Assembly: GCF_028640845.1 (NCBI RefSeq)
Contig: NC_080541.1
Coordinates: 179,716,502-179,780,501, forward strand
DNA: 64,000 bases
Direction of reading: 5' to 3'
DNA from: Ahaetulla prasina
Lineage: Eukaryota; Chordata; Lepidosauria; Squamata; Colubridae
A model generated the notes under the pieces. The model was not told the origin of the DNA. It worked only from the letters and a program-made list of their open reading frames with translations, and did no database searches. The translations under genes were made by a program, and so were the position numbers. Shown piece after piece: positions 22,986 through 34,348 of the stretch (the first letter of the stretch is position 1; every line of letters starts with the position of its first letter).

Positions 22986-25261
22986 GAATTCATTTCTATT
23001 TAAAAGCATGTTTCCATAAGCATGGTCTCTCAATATCAGCCGTATGGGGAGAGAGATTAAATCTACTGGCAGCTCTCTAGGTCACTAAGAGGTCTTGGAG
23101 CTCCACAGAATGAACTGTGAGGCAGGCTTCCTTCTTCATCTTTTTGGGTGACAGTTTCTGCTGACTCTTGAGGCTTGTAGTTTCAGCTATTTAATTCAGT
23201 ATTCTGAGTTGCTTATAAACAGTTGGCAGATTCACTCCAGATACTGAATGATATCCACAGCAATATCGAGAAGAGTGATAATAATTTGATTTCTTGATGT
23301 ATTTAGCCTTTCAATATATTGATTATTAATATTTAAAAATCTCCAAAGAAGGTGAAGAATTATGTGCAGCAGAGTGATTTTGTACCACAATACATATCAA
23401 AGGGAGGGGAGAGGCATGTATATCATTTTTGGGAGCTGCTGTGTAAGAACCTGTGGAGAATTCAGTGCACGTCACAAAATCCACAAAGCAGTTCCATTTA
23501 TATTTTTACATTTTACATCAATGACACAGCATAAGAGATAATCTAAGAAAAATGCTCAGCTTCTACAGTATGTGAGCAACTTACAAAAATACATTTTATG
23601 AAGTTAGAAAATCCTTATTAGATCTTGTATTACTTAATCCCTGCAGGACAGGAACCATGTGGAGTGATGATACAGCATCACAGATAAAATACACTCAGCT
23701 GATTCTGTTCTTTCAAGCAGAAGCCACAATGGGGCTGGCTCTGTTATCAAAGTCTTGGTTTCAAGAGCCCAAAATCTTATAGAAGTAACTACTAGCTTAG
23801 CACTTCTGATTTTTCCTCAAGATTTTCCTCTTTTCTCCAGGGATTACACTAACTGGCCTTCATACTAGCTTTGAAATTCAGGTGCTCAGCAGGATGGAAA
23901 TATTCCACAGAGCAAATATTGCTGTGTGTGGCTGCATTAAGGATTGTGCCTGGCTGCTGATGGTGCTAATTGGTGAAGGTCATATTGGGAACCCTCTCCT
24001 TTGACAGTGGACCAAGGAAATTAAGGGCAACAGTGGAGGAATGGAATTTACATACTCTTGCTATAAAGTGATTTCAGAGGCTTCCAGAATATGAGTTTTT
24101 CCAGCTCTAAGTTCAATTAGCAGGGTAACAAGAGGAAGAGAAAGTGTTACAACCTAACAGCAAAGCCCAAACTTGCAGATATTTACACTGAATACACAAT
24201 TAATTAGATCTTTCCTGGAATCTAATTTGTTTTCGCAACAAATTTCTTCATGGTTGAGATAATGGATTGGGAAAGGGGGAATAGAGATCTATGTAGAAAA
24301 ATATTTTATGCTGGTTGTAGTATTCTGTAAAATATTTTAGATTTTCTGTAAAGAGACAAACAAGATAGATTTAAAGAGCCTATCAGTTAGAAACTAACCA
24401 AATAATAAAGCTTTTGATTAGCACAAATATTTTCATTGTACTGTTTAAATGTCTGGGTATTTTTTTTATATTGTGTTGTTAATCGTGTGTTGCATTTTGT
24501 GATCAATAGATAAAGAATGGTACAACTGTTAAAAACAACAGAGAAGGAAAGAGGAAGAAGGGAAGAGAAAAAGAAGCAAATTTAAATGCCAATGTTTTTA
24601 AAGTTTTTGCTGAAGTTATAACTGATTATAGATCTGGGAGACATGGAACCTAAACTTGAATATGTTTCAACTGATTGAGTATGGACTTTGCTATTTTTTC
24701 ACAAATGAATATAATTGGGATGAAATCTATACTGAAGAAATGGCCATGCAACCCATACTTTATTCGAATATGAAGGAGTGAAAATGGACATTGTGCAAAT
24801 GGGAAGCCTCAAGATGTTTAAGTTCAACTTGTCTTTTCTTTGGATGCTTCTGAAAATTAGGGTGGGTGTAGAGCTCAGTTGCTAGAGAAAAATGTGGAGG
24901 CACTTGGGCAAAATATGGTTTATGCTATTATTTTTTATCAGTGCTATATATTATTTGGATAGTATACAATCTGTAACTTCTTTGCAGCTATTTTGCATTC
25001 TTTTGCTTAGGAGCCTGCTGATTACTGTAATTGTAGATGCGAATAAAAGATATGTTGTCTCATTTATCTCCAAACATTTTGGTTCTTTAAGTGGGCATTT
25101 TTGGGAGGGAGGGAGAGAGAGAAGGAAGCAAATCTCCTTGGAGTCAGACTTTACTACTGGGAACTTATGAAAAATGTGGCTTCTTGCCAACGCTATGAAA
25201 ATACTTTTCCATGTGTTCTTCCAAGATATGTTTCTGTATCAGTCAAGACTGAACTTCTATT
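22986..25261. other. Intergenic, no recognised feature
   Basis: AT-rich, no repeat family or gene recognised. Poly-A/T and GA-rich patches around 24540-24570 only. Confidence 0.4.
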
Positions 25262-25395
25262 CTAAGTCTTCTTCCTAGACCTGAGAAGGTTTGACTAATC
25301 CAAAGTCACCTAGCTGGCCTTGTGCCTAAGGTGGGACTAAAACTTACAATCTCCTGGTTTTTACCCAGTGTTTTACCAAACTGGCTCTCTAAAAT
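25262..25395 (-). mobile_element. MIR-like tRNA-derived SINE head and core
   Basis: On minus: 'gagagccagtttggtaaaac', 'aaaaaccaggagattgtaag', B-box-like 'ttttagtcccacc', then 'ccagctaggtgactttgga'. Same family as 7283-7487, 3' part missing. Confidence 0.6.
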
Positions 25396-25755
25396 TGACT
25401 GAGTCATAACAATTCTGAAAAGGCATGTTTTGGCTAATATGAAAGTAAGAACCTAGCATGCTAAGCCATAATATAGTTTTTGGCTTAGTGCAGTTTCTAT
25501 TTCAGCCACTTTGTTTTGTATGCCACAATTGTCATTGCAACCAGGTTTAACAAGCCATCATTAACATCTCAAAATACATTGATCCTGCCTACATAAGCTT
25601 CTGCAGAAAGGGAAGAATGGATGAGGTAGTTGGGTATATTTTTTTCCCAGACTTCAGACAAGTGGTTAGCAAACCAGAATATCCAGGGAATAAAAATGCA
25701 AGCTATAATGGGAAAGATGCACCTTTCAAGTTAAGGAAAGATGGTTGGAAGATGA
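25396..25755. other. Intergenic with possible old repeat
   Basis: 25435-25560 contains 'aagccataatatagttttt' and 'ccaggtttaacaagccatc' motifs like other old repeats in the window. No family assigned. Confidence 0.25.
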
Positions 25756-25865
25756 CTCTTCTTCCCAATTTAGCAACTCTAAAATGCATGGACTTAAACT
25801 CCCAGAATTCCCCAGCCAGCCCTGAAATCCACAATTCGTAGAATTGCTAAGCTTGAGAAAGACTG
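25756..25865. mobile_element. Degraded palindromic hAT element
   Basis: Right end TTGCTAAGCTTGAGAAAGACTG split by mutations, with the central 'cccagaattccccagccag' seen in the 27495 element. The left end is decayed and no duplication is visible. Confidence 0.45.
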
Positions 25866-26222
25866 TTTTATGCAGTTTCTGACTACAAGCAGAAAGAAGG
25901 AAGAATAGGGTTTTTTTTCTTGTTTTCAATTGCATGACTGCATTGTATCCATGAGACAGCAGCTGAATATTTATGAGAGAGAAAACACTTTAAGGTAATG
26001 TTTCCCAACCTGGGCAATTTCAAATTTAAGTTGTTGTTTTTTTAAAAAAAATTGAAAGTCTAGAATGTTCTGGAAAGGATGTGTCTGCTCCTTCTCCAAA
26101 GGATGGATCGATGGGGTCCAGCTCAAATGTACTGAGCCTTCTATAGAATTCGGCAGAACAAAGAACACCTGCAATATGAGACACCACAGAAAGTGAGGAC
26201 AACCATGCCTGTCCACCAGAAT

Positions 26223-26328
26223 CAGGGGTCTTCAACCTTGGCAACTTTAAGACTTGTGGACTTCAACTTCCAGAATTCTGAGAGTTGAAGTCCACAAGTC
26301 TTAAAGTTGCCAAGGTTGGAGACCCCTG
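26223..26328. mobile_element. Palindromic hAT-type mini-element, 106 bp
   Basis: Near-perfect inverted repeat along its whole length: left arm CAGGGGTCTTCAACCTTGG, right arm CCAAGGTTGGAGACCCCTG, meeting at 'ccagaattctgagag'. Flanks are CACCAGAAT and CACCAGAT, an 8-bp duplication with one extra A on the left. Same family as 27753, 58910 and 59232. Confidence 0.8.
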
Positions 26329-26339
26329 CACCAGATCAA

Positions 26340-27060
26340 TTGCTGTCAGAGCTCTGATAAATACCCCAGAGCTGCCGCTGCCGCTGGCTGCTTCTGCAAG
26401 GACACTGGAAATGGAAATGAACGGAACGAGCTTCCACGGGGAAAGCGGGGAAGGGGCGGGGGTCCAGGGCGGCCAAACCAGCCTGGGCTCTGCATTCGCA
26501 GCTGCCTATTCCACCCCAAGGACAGCTCTTCCCTTCACGCCAAATTTCACCTCCTGGCGCTCCTCTCCCCCACCCCCCAGTCAGTTAGTCTCCCTCAGTC
26601 CTGGGGGAGGGAGAGAAATCGCAGAGAAGAGAAAGCGGCTCTACGCCCCCCGCCGCCGCCGCCCCGCCCCAACCCCGGCCGCTCCGTGCAGCTGCCGGGA
26701 AATCCGTGTCAGGGGAGATGATGCCGTCCTTCCCACAGCGGGGAGGCACCCACGGAGCTGTGAGGAAAGCTGTCAAAGAGAGCGCCGAGAAGCAGCTGTG
26801 GCGGGGTGTGTGGGGGGGGGGGAGGCGGGGAAGCACGGCAGCCAGGCTCGGCGGAGGGGAGGACGCTCGTTTTCTGCAGCTGCCGAGTCTCCAAGCAGCA
26901 ATTACGCCCCGTCACTCCGGCCTCATAAATGAAATTAAAAAAATAAAAAATAAAAAAAATATGCAAAGAAGCAGGCTAAATGGGGCGGGACGGGTTGGGG
27001 ATTGGGAAAAAAGCTGTCAAGATAGCCAAAAGGGCGAGGACGACATGAGCTGAGAATTCC
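26340..27060. promoter_or_regulatory. Orphan CpG island, possible promoter of an unseen transcript
   Basis: About 700 bp of strongly GC-rich, CpG-containing DNA in an AT-rich region. It has GC boxes (GGGGCGGG near 26453, CCCGCCC near 26662, GGGGCGGG near 26981) and four CAGCTG E-boxes. The long ORF through it (26285-26932) begins inside a mini-element and is low-complexity (Pro, Arg, Gly), so I do not call it a gene. By position it could be a first exon or promoter for a gene transcribed leftward out of the window, or a distant element of AMIGO1. Both are inference. Confidence 0.5.
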
Positions 27061-27494
27061 TGGTGTCGCCTTTCAAAGAGGCACCGGCGGGAAAGGTCAC
27101 ATATCCTGTGGGGAAGGACTGAGGCAAAGGCAATCCTTCTCCAAGGTTCGCATCAGGAGAGGCGTAAAAATGGTCCCTTCTTCCCTGATGGGACCAAAAT
27201 ACTGGAACGTTGTTGTTTTTTGGGCGGGGGAGGGAAGAGATTTTAAGGGCAAAACGGGTGACTTGTCTTGTACCCACTGAAGCCACTTATTTAAATCTAA
27301 GGACACATCCACATATTTTGTTTTCCGGGTGAAAAAGTACCCCCGCTCAGGGACTAAAGACCTGACTGCAGGGTGACTGCAATCCACCCCCACCTCTGCC
27401 CATCTTTTAGGGTCATTGTTTCCACTGTCACAAGCTGGGCTGAGCAGTCGTTTTGTTGGATCAAACCATCAACCTGCCGCTCGTCCTTCTAAAG
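27061..27494. other. Intergenic, no recognised feature
   Basis: GC falls away to the right of the island. No gene supported. Confidence 0.35.
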
Positions 27495-27606
27495 CAGTCT
27501 TTCTCAAGCTCAACAACCTTAAAATGGGTGGACTCAACACCCAGAATTCCCCAGCCAGTGTGGGAGAGTCCACCCATCTTAAATTTGCTGAGTATGAGAA
27601 ATATTG
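27495..27606. mobile_element. Palindromic hAT-type mini-element, 112 bp
   Basis: Left arm CAGTCTTTCTCAAGCT, right arm 'tgagtatgagaaatattg', with perfect 8-bp duplication TTCTAAAG at 27487-27494 and 27607-27614. The subfamily differs from the CAGGGGTCT group in its ends but shares the 'gtggact...cccagaatt' middle. Confidence 0.8.
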
Positions 27607-27752
27607 TTCTAAAGTAAGTTCAGGGGTGAGGTCTGCTTTGCTGCTGTTGGCCATTTGAGGTGGTCTCAGGAATGCCCTCTGACCACTGAATTTCAGAACT
27701 GTTCGTTTTTTTACTGGCATGGGAGTCATGACTCTCCTGCCATACTCAAAAC

Positions 27753-27863
27753 CAGGGGTCTCCAACCTTGGTCCCTTTAAGACTTGTGGACTTCAAACCT
27801 GGCTGAGGAACTCTGGGAGTTGAAGTCCACAAGTCTTAAAGGGACCAAGGTTGGAGACCCCTG
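27753..27863. mobile_element. Palindromic hAT-type mini-element, 111 bp
   Basis: Left CAGGGGTCTCCAACCTTGG, right CCAAGGTTGGAGACCCCTG, perfect duplication CTCAAAAC at 27745-27752 and 27864-27871. Can fold into a long hairpin. Confidence 0.9.
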
Positions 27864-27871
27864 CTCAAAAC

Positions 27872-28919
27872 CATCCTTCCCACTTCTGTTCCCCCAAAAA
27901 GAAGAGCAGGAAGTATTATCGTTAGCCAAAAAACCTAGGGAAAGTTTAAAAGGTGAGGGAGATGTTCATTTTCTGTTGACACTTCTCTGATCATCATGGG
28001 ATCAGAGAACCAGCAGCTGTTCTCTCCCACTTCTCTCCCCATCTCTTCTAGGAGAAGCATCAGGAAGGAGGGCTTTGGGGCACCAGAAGGGCTAACTTCC
28101 ATCATGGAAGGTCTACTGTGCCACATCTGCCTCCACGGCTGATGTAGCGCAGCACCAATAGTTAAATTGGGAGGTTTCTTAAACATCAACAAGTATTGTA
28201 ATAGGAAAGGGGCAGAGGGATTGTACACCATAAGGAAAATAGTTTTACAGGAGATAAAAGAAATCATGTGTGATTTATAGGTAAGATAATATGCAGTGGG
28301 AGGTAGACCACTTCCAGTTTGAAAGCAAAAAAATAAATAAATCATAGGCTTGTCAACCATTTGGAGATGGATAACAAGAGTTCTGCCGGATTAGTTAGAA
28401 TTACAGGAGCTGAAGTTCTAGAGGAGAAGATACCAGGTTTAAGAGGACCGGACTAAGTTCTTGTGTCCATGCCATCATATTCAAACTTTGAGGATTTAAT
28501 CTTTACAGATTAATTTCAAGAAAGCTCAAAAAGAGCATTCACATATATTTTTTTATCTGCATCTGAAATGCTTGTTTTGTTTAGTCTCATTGAGAAAATC
28601 AAAGCATTTAGACTATGATAGATGTTTTGGTGCTGTATCTCTGACAGATTCAATCTTATAGGCATGAACTAAGGCAGCATTTCCAAACTACAGATGTATT
28701 AGAGTACAACTTCTGTTGTCCCAAGTCAGCATGAGGAGTATGGTTTTATAAGAAAAAGAAAACAATGTTAAACTGCTATCAGTGAAACAAAGTACTTCAT
28801 TAAGTTTTAAATGATTAATGTAACTAATTAATTAAACTTTGTAGCCTTCATTATTGTGTAGGTTCTTCCTTTCTCATAAATTGGTTCAGCTTGGTATTTT
28901 TGTCACTGCATGTTGAGTT
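27872..28919. other. Intergenic, no recognised feature
   Basis: No repeat or gene supported. Confidence 0.4.
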
Positions 28920-29140
28920 ATGATGGCGCAGTGGTTAGAATGCAGTATTGCAGGCTAATTCTGGCAACTGCCAGCAGTTTGATTCTGATGGGCTCAAGGT
29001 TGATTCTGCCTTCCATCCTTTCGAGGTCAGTAAAATGTGGACCCAGATTGCTGGGGGCAATATGCTGACTGTAAACCACTTAGAGAGGTCTATAAAGCAC
29101 TATGAAGCGGTATATAAGTCTAAGTGCTCTTGCTATTTTT
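28920..29140 (+). mobile_element. tRNA-derived SINE, tail type B
   Basis: Head 'tgatggcgcagtggttaga', B-box-like 'agtttgattctgatggg', body 'caaggttgattctgccttcc', then tail 'gtaaaccacttagagaggtc' and 'gaagcggtatataagtcta'. Full-length but diverged. Confidence 0.75.
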
Positions 29141-29557
29141 TATCTAATGTATTAACTGAATTTCTATATACAAAAAGTAATTCTTGACCTGATCTTTGTT
29201 ATCGTTAGCAATAGGGAAATAACTCTTTTTATGTCCAGTTGAGGGTAAGAAGAGGGCCATTATGTCCCTCTTTCTTTCCAGTAATTTGGGGCCCAGTTAT
29301 TGTTTCTATGCTCCTATTTTGTAGTCTCCTTCAAATCAATCTTGTGGACACATCAGACAGATAGTAACAATAATGAAGCAGTTTTTTCTGGGATGTTCTT
29401 TGAATTTCATAATCAATTTTTGCCCCACAATTTTAATCAATTTTTTGCCCCACAATTTTAATCAATTTTCTGGGACATGAATCCATTGATGGGGCCTTAT
29501 TAAAAATTCCAAATCTTTAGCCCATATTTTGTATTGGTTTTATTACATTTTCTGTCT
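29141..29557. other. Intergenic, no recognised feature
   Basis: Contains a local near-duplication around 29410-29470 ('aatcaattttttgccccac' twice). Otherwise nothing. Confidence 0.4.
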
Positions 29558-30220
29558 ACTCCATTTCTATGTTGCCTGACTTCCAACTTTGGGCAACCTA
29601 CACATAAATGCATTTAAAACAGGGTGGGGGGAATACAATGAGAGACAAAAATGAAAGAATACAAGATGGCATGAATAACAAAACTGAGATATGTCAAAAG
29701 ACAAAATGCACACAATCGAAAAGCAGCTTAATCAGGCTCATCAAGACCTGTGTGAACAGCCCAGTCTTCAAGCCACCTTCACCCAAGCAAGAAGAGGGCC
29801 CTCTAGCTCTTGAGAGAACCTAATTCCAGAGGGAAGGCATTGCCACAGAGAAGGTCCCAATAGATGATATTGTTTAACTGAAGGAATCCAGAGCACGCCA
29901 ACCTTCCTGGGTCAAATTGGTCAGACAGCTAATATGAGAGATTGCCAGTCCCTCAAGTAACCAGGCCCTATGCCATGGTCAGCTTTATCAATAATGACTA
30001 GCACTCTGAACTACACTCAGAAACAAATAGGAGACCGGCGCAGCTCATAAAAAAATAGCGTTACATGGGCATACTGAGACTGGCCCATCACTGCCTGTGC
30101 TGTTGCATTATGGAACAGTTGAAACTTCTAAGTGAGTTTTGAGGGAAGCCCCATGTAGAGTGCATTATAGAGGTACCCTGAGATAACCAGGGTACGGCCT
30201 CTCAATCTAGAGTCTCCCAA
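29558..30220 (-). mobile_element. Ancient L2-like LINE 3' fragment, antisense
   Basis: On minus, translation gives decayed L2 C-terminal sequence: 'YNALYMGLPSK', 'KFQLFHNATAQAVMGQSQ', 'RVLVIIDKADHGIGPGYLRD'. This lines up with MGLPLK, LQLVQNAAAWV and FKVLVTIFKALHGLGLGYLRN in the 15842 copy. Its 3' UTR end lies at the left edge. Several stops; very old. Confidence 0.65.
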
Positions 30221-30934
30221 ATTACAGTTAGGGAAGAGAAATACTTGTTTTATGATATATATTTTTTTATTTTATCACATCAAGCTGCCATAGCAGAGCA
30301 ACAAGCAGCAAATGAAAGAACCTAAACATCCAGTTATCAATCCTTACGGCTTTCCCCCATTATTGTGGGGCAAAGTTTTAGGAACAATATGAAATCCGGA
30401 GGTTCCCTAGGTAGTAATCACTTTTGTGAAAGCAGTTTCAGGAACGTTTAGAAGCACTCAAGTCTCTAGTATTTTCTCACTTTGTCAGCTAGACAGCAGC
30501 AATTAATATTACTTTCTTTGAAGAGCATTTGACAGAAGGCCTCAATTGCTCTCTCACATCTTGTCTTTTTAGGTTGCCCTCATTTCCTTGATCTCTATCT
30601 CACTTTTAGCATCTTCACTTCTTTGCTAAAAGAATAAAGCTGCTAGTGAATGCTCCTTGAAAAACAAAAAAAAATGTGCCCTTTTTATCAACACTGTTTT
30701 ACCCAGCAGGATTCTGGAGCAACTGACAGGCAACCAAATAAGGATGCAGTACTGCCATGGCAACCGACTTCATAGAAGAGTGGTGTCACAAAATTGTTGC
30801 TCAAGATGGGCTCGAAAGCCAATTTTTTAAAAAGTGGCTGAGGCACTGATTGTTTTATTAAAGTGATAGTAAACTATTAAGTGTTGAATTTATATTTACC
30901 GACAAAGAAATAAAGGGAGATTAGTATAGATCTA
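30221..30934. other. Intergenic, no recognised feature
   Basis: No repeat or gene supported. Confidence 0.4.
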
Positions 30935-31045
30935 TTTCAAGCTATTTAGCTCTCATCAGCTAGCCATACCCTTCTGGGATTCAAACCCGGGCTACTTGCA
31001 TATTAGGTAGATGTATTAACCTCTAAGCCATGGGTTTTCCTTGCT
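30935..31045 (-). mobile_element. tRNA-derived SINE fragment
   Basis: On minus: 'acccatggcttagaggttaa', 'ctacctaatatgcaag', then B-box-like 'gggtttgaatcccagaaggg' and 'tagctgatgagagctaaat'. The spacing of A- and B-box-like motifs fits a tRNA head. It is not a functional tRNA: no clean cloverleaf is visible. Confidence 0.5.
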
Positions 31046-31069
31046 TTGTTGGGTACACCAGGGGAGAGA

Positions 31070-31125
31070 ATCATGGCTTAGACTCAGAGATTAATATATC
31101 TACCTAATATGCAGGTTGCCCTGAT
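31070..31125 (+). mobile_element. Second partial copy of the same tRNA-like head, inverted
   Basis: 'catggcttagactcagag' then 'attaatatatctacctaata' and 'tgcaggttgccctgatag' match the minus-strand head at 30935-31045. The two face each other about 25 bp apart. Confidence 0.45.
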
Positions 31126-32375
31126 AGATCGGTTTCATCAGAAAAAATATCTATTAAGTGATTTGTTAAAAAAGCATTTTGCTTTATGTTCTGCACAGGG
31201 AACTTATCAAGATCTATTTCCCCAAAACAGGTAGATGATGATGAGGTCATTCCAGCCCTGGCATAGCTACTGGACCTATTGCTTGAAAACAAGGCAAATA
31301 AATACATCTCATACAAACGGCATTGCTGCAAGAGGTTCCAATGTTCTTCTAGTGGGATCATATGGAGGAACAACCACAAAAAACAATCCTCTTGAGACAG
31401 AAATACTGAGGTAGGTATAAGATGGAATAGATTGAATTGAGCCTAGAATAAAATGTTCTATGAAGGGCATCCTAATGTTTCTCTGATCTGGCATCCTAAT
31501 ATACATTAGGTGATAACAAGTTCAAGCTCATCTTTATTACAACCAAAAGGTAATCCTATTAATAAATGAGATTAATACACTCCTGTTAATTAAAGTATAG
31601 AGCAATCTCCTCTATAAGAAGTCAACATGTTCCATCAGTCGTTAGGAATTTGAACAGATTGAGCCCAACACATCTGGAGAGTACAAGGTTGGAGGTGACT
31701 GCTCTAACCCATGCCCCATTCTAGGCAGTCAGAAGTTAAAAAGCAGGGGGGCGGGGGGCATTGTTCCCTATAGTTTTTCCCTTCCATAATTTATTTTATT
31801 TATGCAAACCTTAAACATTTGTCAAGCTTGCGGATACCTCCCTCATGTTTCTCAGTAGTCTGATTTTGTCTACATAATCACAATATTCAGCAATTAAATC
31901 TAGTATTAGTATGGATTTTAAAATTAATATTGCAATTATGTCCAGCAACTTAAAACATGCACAGATATATATATGGGGCATTCGTTTCTTTTGTGGGAAA
32001 ATTGCAATCTAACCTGCTGTTCCAAGAGTGAAGTGGGGATGGTGAGCAGCTTATAAAACTACTAGAATTCAATACAGTTGAAATGGCATGTAAGTCTTAG
32101 AAATTAATCAGTAATGCTTCAATATGTTTTATGTTCCTGCTGTATTCTTGGCTCTGAAAGCTGCAGCCAGGGTAGCGCTGATTTTTCTAACCTCAGGACA
32201 ACTGTAGGATGTGTCTACTGGACCTGTAAGATTATAAGAAACTATTGCTCAGCATAAGAAGGAGAAATGGAAAACAGAAGATAGAACTGAGATGCACAGA
32301 CACAACTGAGAGATAAAAAGAAAATCTAATCAGAGATATCAAGAAGCAGAAAGACAACAAGTAACAAGAGGTGAA
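31126..32375. other. Intergenic, no recognised feature
   Basis: No repeat or gene supported; a G-run near 31746-31758. Confidence 0.4.
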
Positions 32376-32377
32376 TA

Positions 32378-32750
32378 CAGTTAGCCCTCGACTTGCAATC
32401 GTTCATTTAGTGACTGCTCAGTTACAATGGCACTGAAAAATGTGATTTATAATCATTTTTAGAGTTACGACCTTTGCAGCATCCCCACGGTCATGTGATC
32501 AAAATTCAGATGCTTGGCAACTGGTTCAACGTTGCTGTGTCCCAAGTCACGTGATCATCTTTGGTGATCTTCTGACAAGCAAAGTCAATGGGGAAGCCAG
32601 ATTCATTTAACAGCTGGGTTACTAACTTATCAACTGCAGTGATTCACTTAACAATTGTGGCAAGATAGGTTGTAAAATGGGACAAAACTCACTTAACAAA
32701 TGTTTCACTTAATGACAGAAATTTTGGGGTCATAAATTGAGGATTACCTG
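32378..32750. mobile_element. TA-flanked DNA element, 373 bp
   Basis: Left end CAGTTAGCCCTCGACTT, right end AATTGAGGATTACCTG, imperfect inverted repeats with TA on each side (32376-32377, 32751-32752). Interior repeats of 'cacttaacaa' type and 'ggtcatgtgatcaaaatt'. No ORF. TA duplication suggests Tc1/mariner-like mobilisation, but this is not proven. Same family at 38341 in opposite orientation. Confidence 0.65.
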
Positions 32751-32752
32751 TA

Positions 32753-33746
32753 ACTGCTGGGTAGCAGCAGGACTCTGTCAATGGAAAAAGGAGCAGAATC
32801 AGTGTGAACAAAAAATGAAAGAGACTTTGTATAATGGAGGCAGTTGAAACAAGGATGAAAAACAGATGGATAATACCTTGATTCATAACTGAACTGAACC
32901 TGGTACACCCAACTACACAACAGAGCTTCCTGGATATGATAAACTGCCTTGGCAGGATATGATTGATAATGAAGAAGTAGCAGTGCCCATATCTACAGTT
33001 CCTCTGATCCACAACATTTTTTCGCAGCAAGTATTTTACCTATTTGGTTTTAAATTAATGCTAGGACACATACTAAACCTCATTTACAACTGGAGTAAGA
33101 TTTAAAGTGGAAAAATGTACAGAGGGAGTAAAAGACTCCCTTCTTTGTACATGCTTACTTTATCATCTATCTATGTCCTCCCAAAGCAACTCATAAAATG
33201 TATCAAGGGACTCCGATTTTCTCTTGGATTTTAAAAATAATGCAAGCCTTGCTTTTAGAGAGAACTATATCAATTCTTCTTGACGAATGCTATACTTTTA
33301 CTAAATTATTCACAATAGTCTTTTTAAGAGCTGGACATTCAGAATAGTCACAAGGGATGCTGATCTCCTTATATTCTAAACATTCACTGCACAGCCAAAA
33401 ACTCAGGGAACCATAAGGATACATGAAGAAATTTTTAGTACTACCTTACTTCTTCCCCATCTGAATTTCTGAATTTATTAATTCTCTATAATCTATATTT
33501 TCAATTCTGTCGGCTCAGCAGTACTTCCTCTTTGTCCATTGCAATGAACGCCACCACACACACTATACAGGACAGTTATTTTCTTGTCAGAAAGGAATGA
33601 ATTCCAGTGTTCAGAAGCTACCATAGCTGAAACCAGCCTTCCCTTACTTAATATCTCCCAGAACTGTTGCATTATAACAGCAATAAGCAATTTGTATCCC
33701 TAATATCATATACAGCTTTCCTTTATGAGAGAGAGGGGGTGGTGGT
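32753..33746. other. Intergenic, no recognised feature
   Basis: No repeat or gene supported. Confidence 0.4.
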
Positions 33747-33825
33747 GGATTGGATGGAATGGAATGGAATGGAATAGAATAGAATAGAATAGAATAGAAT
33801 AGAATAGAATAGAATAGAATAGAAT
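33747..33825 (+). repeat. Microsatellite (GGAAT)n(AGAAT)n
   Basis: A few GGAAT units grade into about eleven AGAAT units, a stepwise change of motif within one array. Confidence 0.95.
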
Positions 33826-33828
33826 AAG

Positions 33829-34149
33829 AGAGTGAAATTGGAAGGTCCAGAAAAGAAGAAAAAAGATTTGCCACAAACCAAATCAAAATCTTCATGCTTT
33901 TGGTTCTGTTCTTACTTGCTCCAAACTACTTTAGCTCTGCCTCTGCCCACTCCCAGTGGCCCGCACCGCCACATGATGATTTCCAAAGGAAGTAGCCCTT
34001 CAAACAAAAACATCAACATAATACCCAACCAATATAATTGATAGCAGGAAAAAAAACACAGATTTTTAAAAGAAAAAGTCATCAGAAGGATAAGGGGTAT
34101 ACAGAATGTGCTCTGTGAGAGATGCTTTCAACACATCCGGGATGTGTTA
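33829..34149. other. Intergenic, no recognised feature
   Basis: No feature supported. Confidence 0.4.
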
Positions 34150-34312
34150 TGGGCCGGGATAGCTCAGGCAATAGAGAAGCCTGTTATTAGAACACAGAGC
34201 CTGCAATTACTGCAGGTTCGAGCCCGGCCCAAGGTTGACTCAGCCTTCCATCCTTTATAAGGTAGGTAAAATGAGGACCCAGATTGTTGGGGGGGCAATA
34301 AGTTGACTTTGT

Positions 34313-34348
<36 letters not shown>

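Noticed and set aside
26285..26932. 215-aa ORF across the orphan CpG island
   Set aside because: It starts inside a palindromic transposon and is GC-driven Arg/Pro/Gly sequence without a domain.
30935..31045. Functional tRNA gene
   Set aside because: A- and B-box-like motifs are present but the acceptor stem and cloverleaf are not; it is a SINE head.
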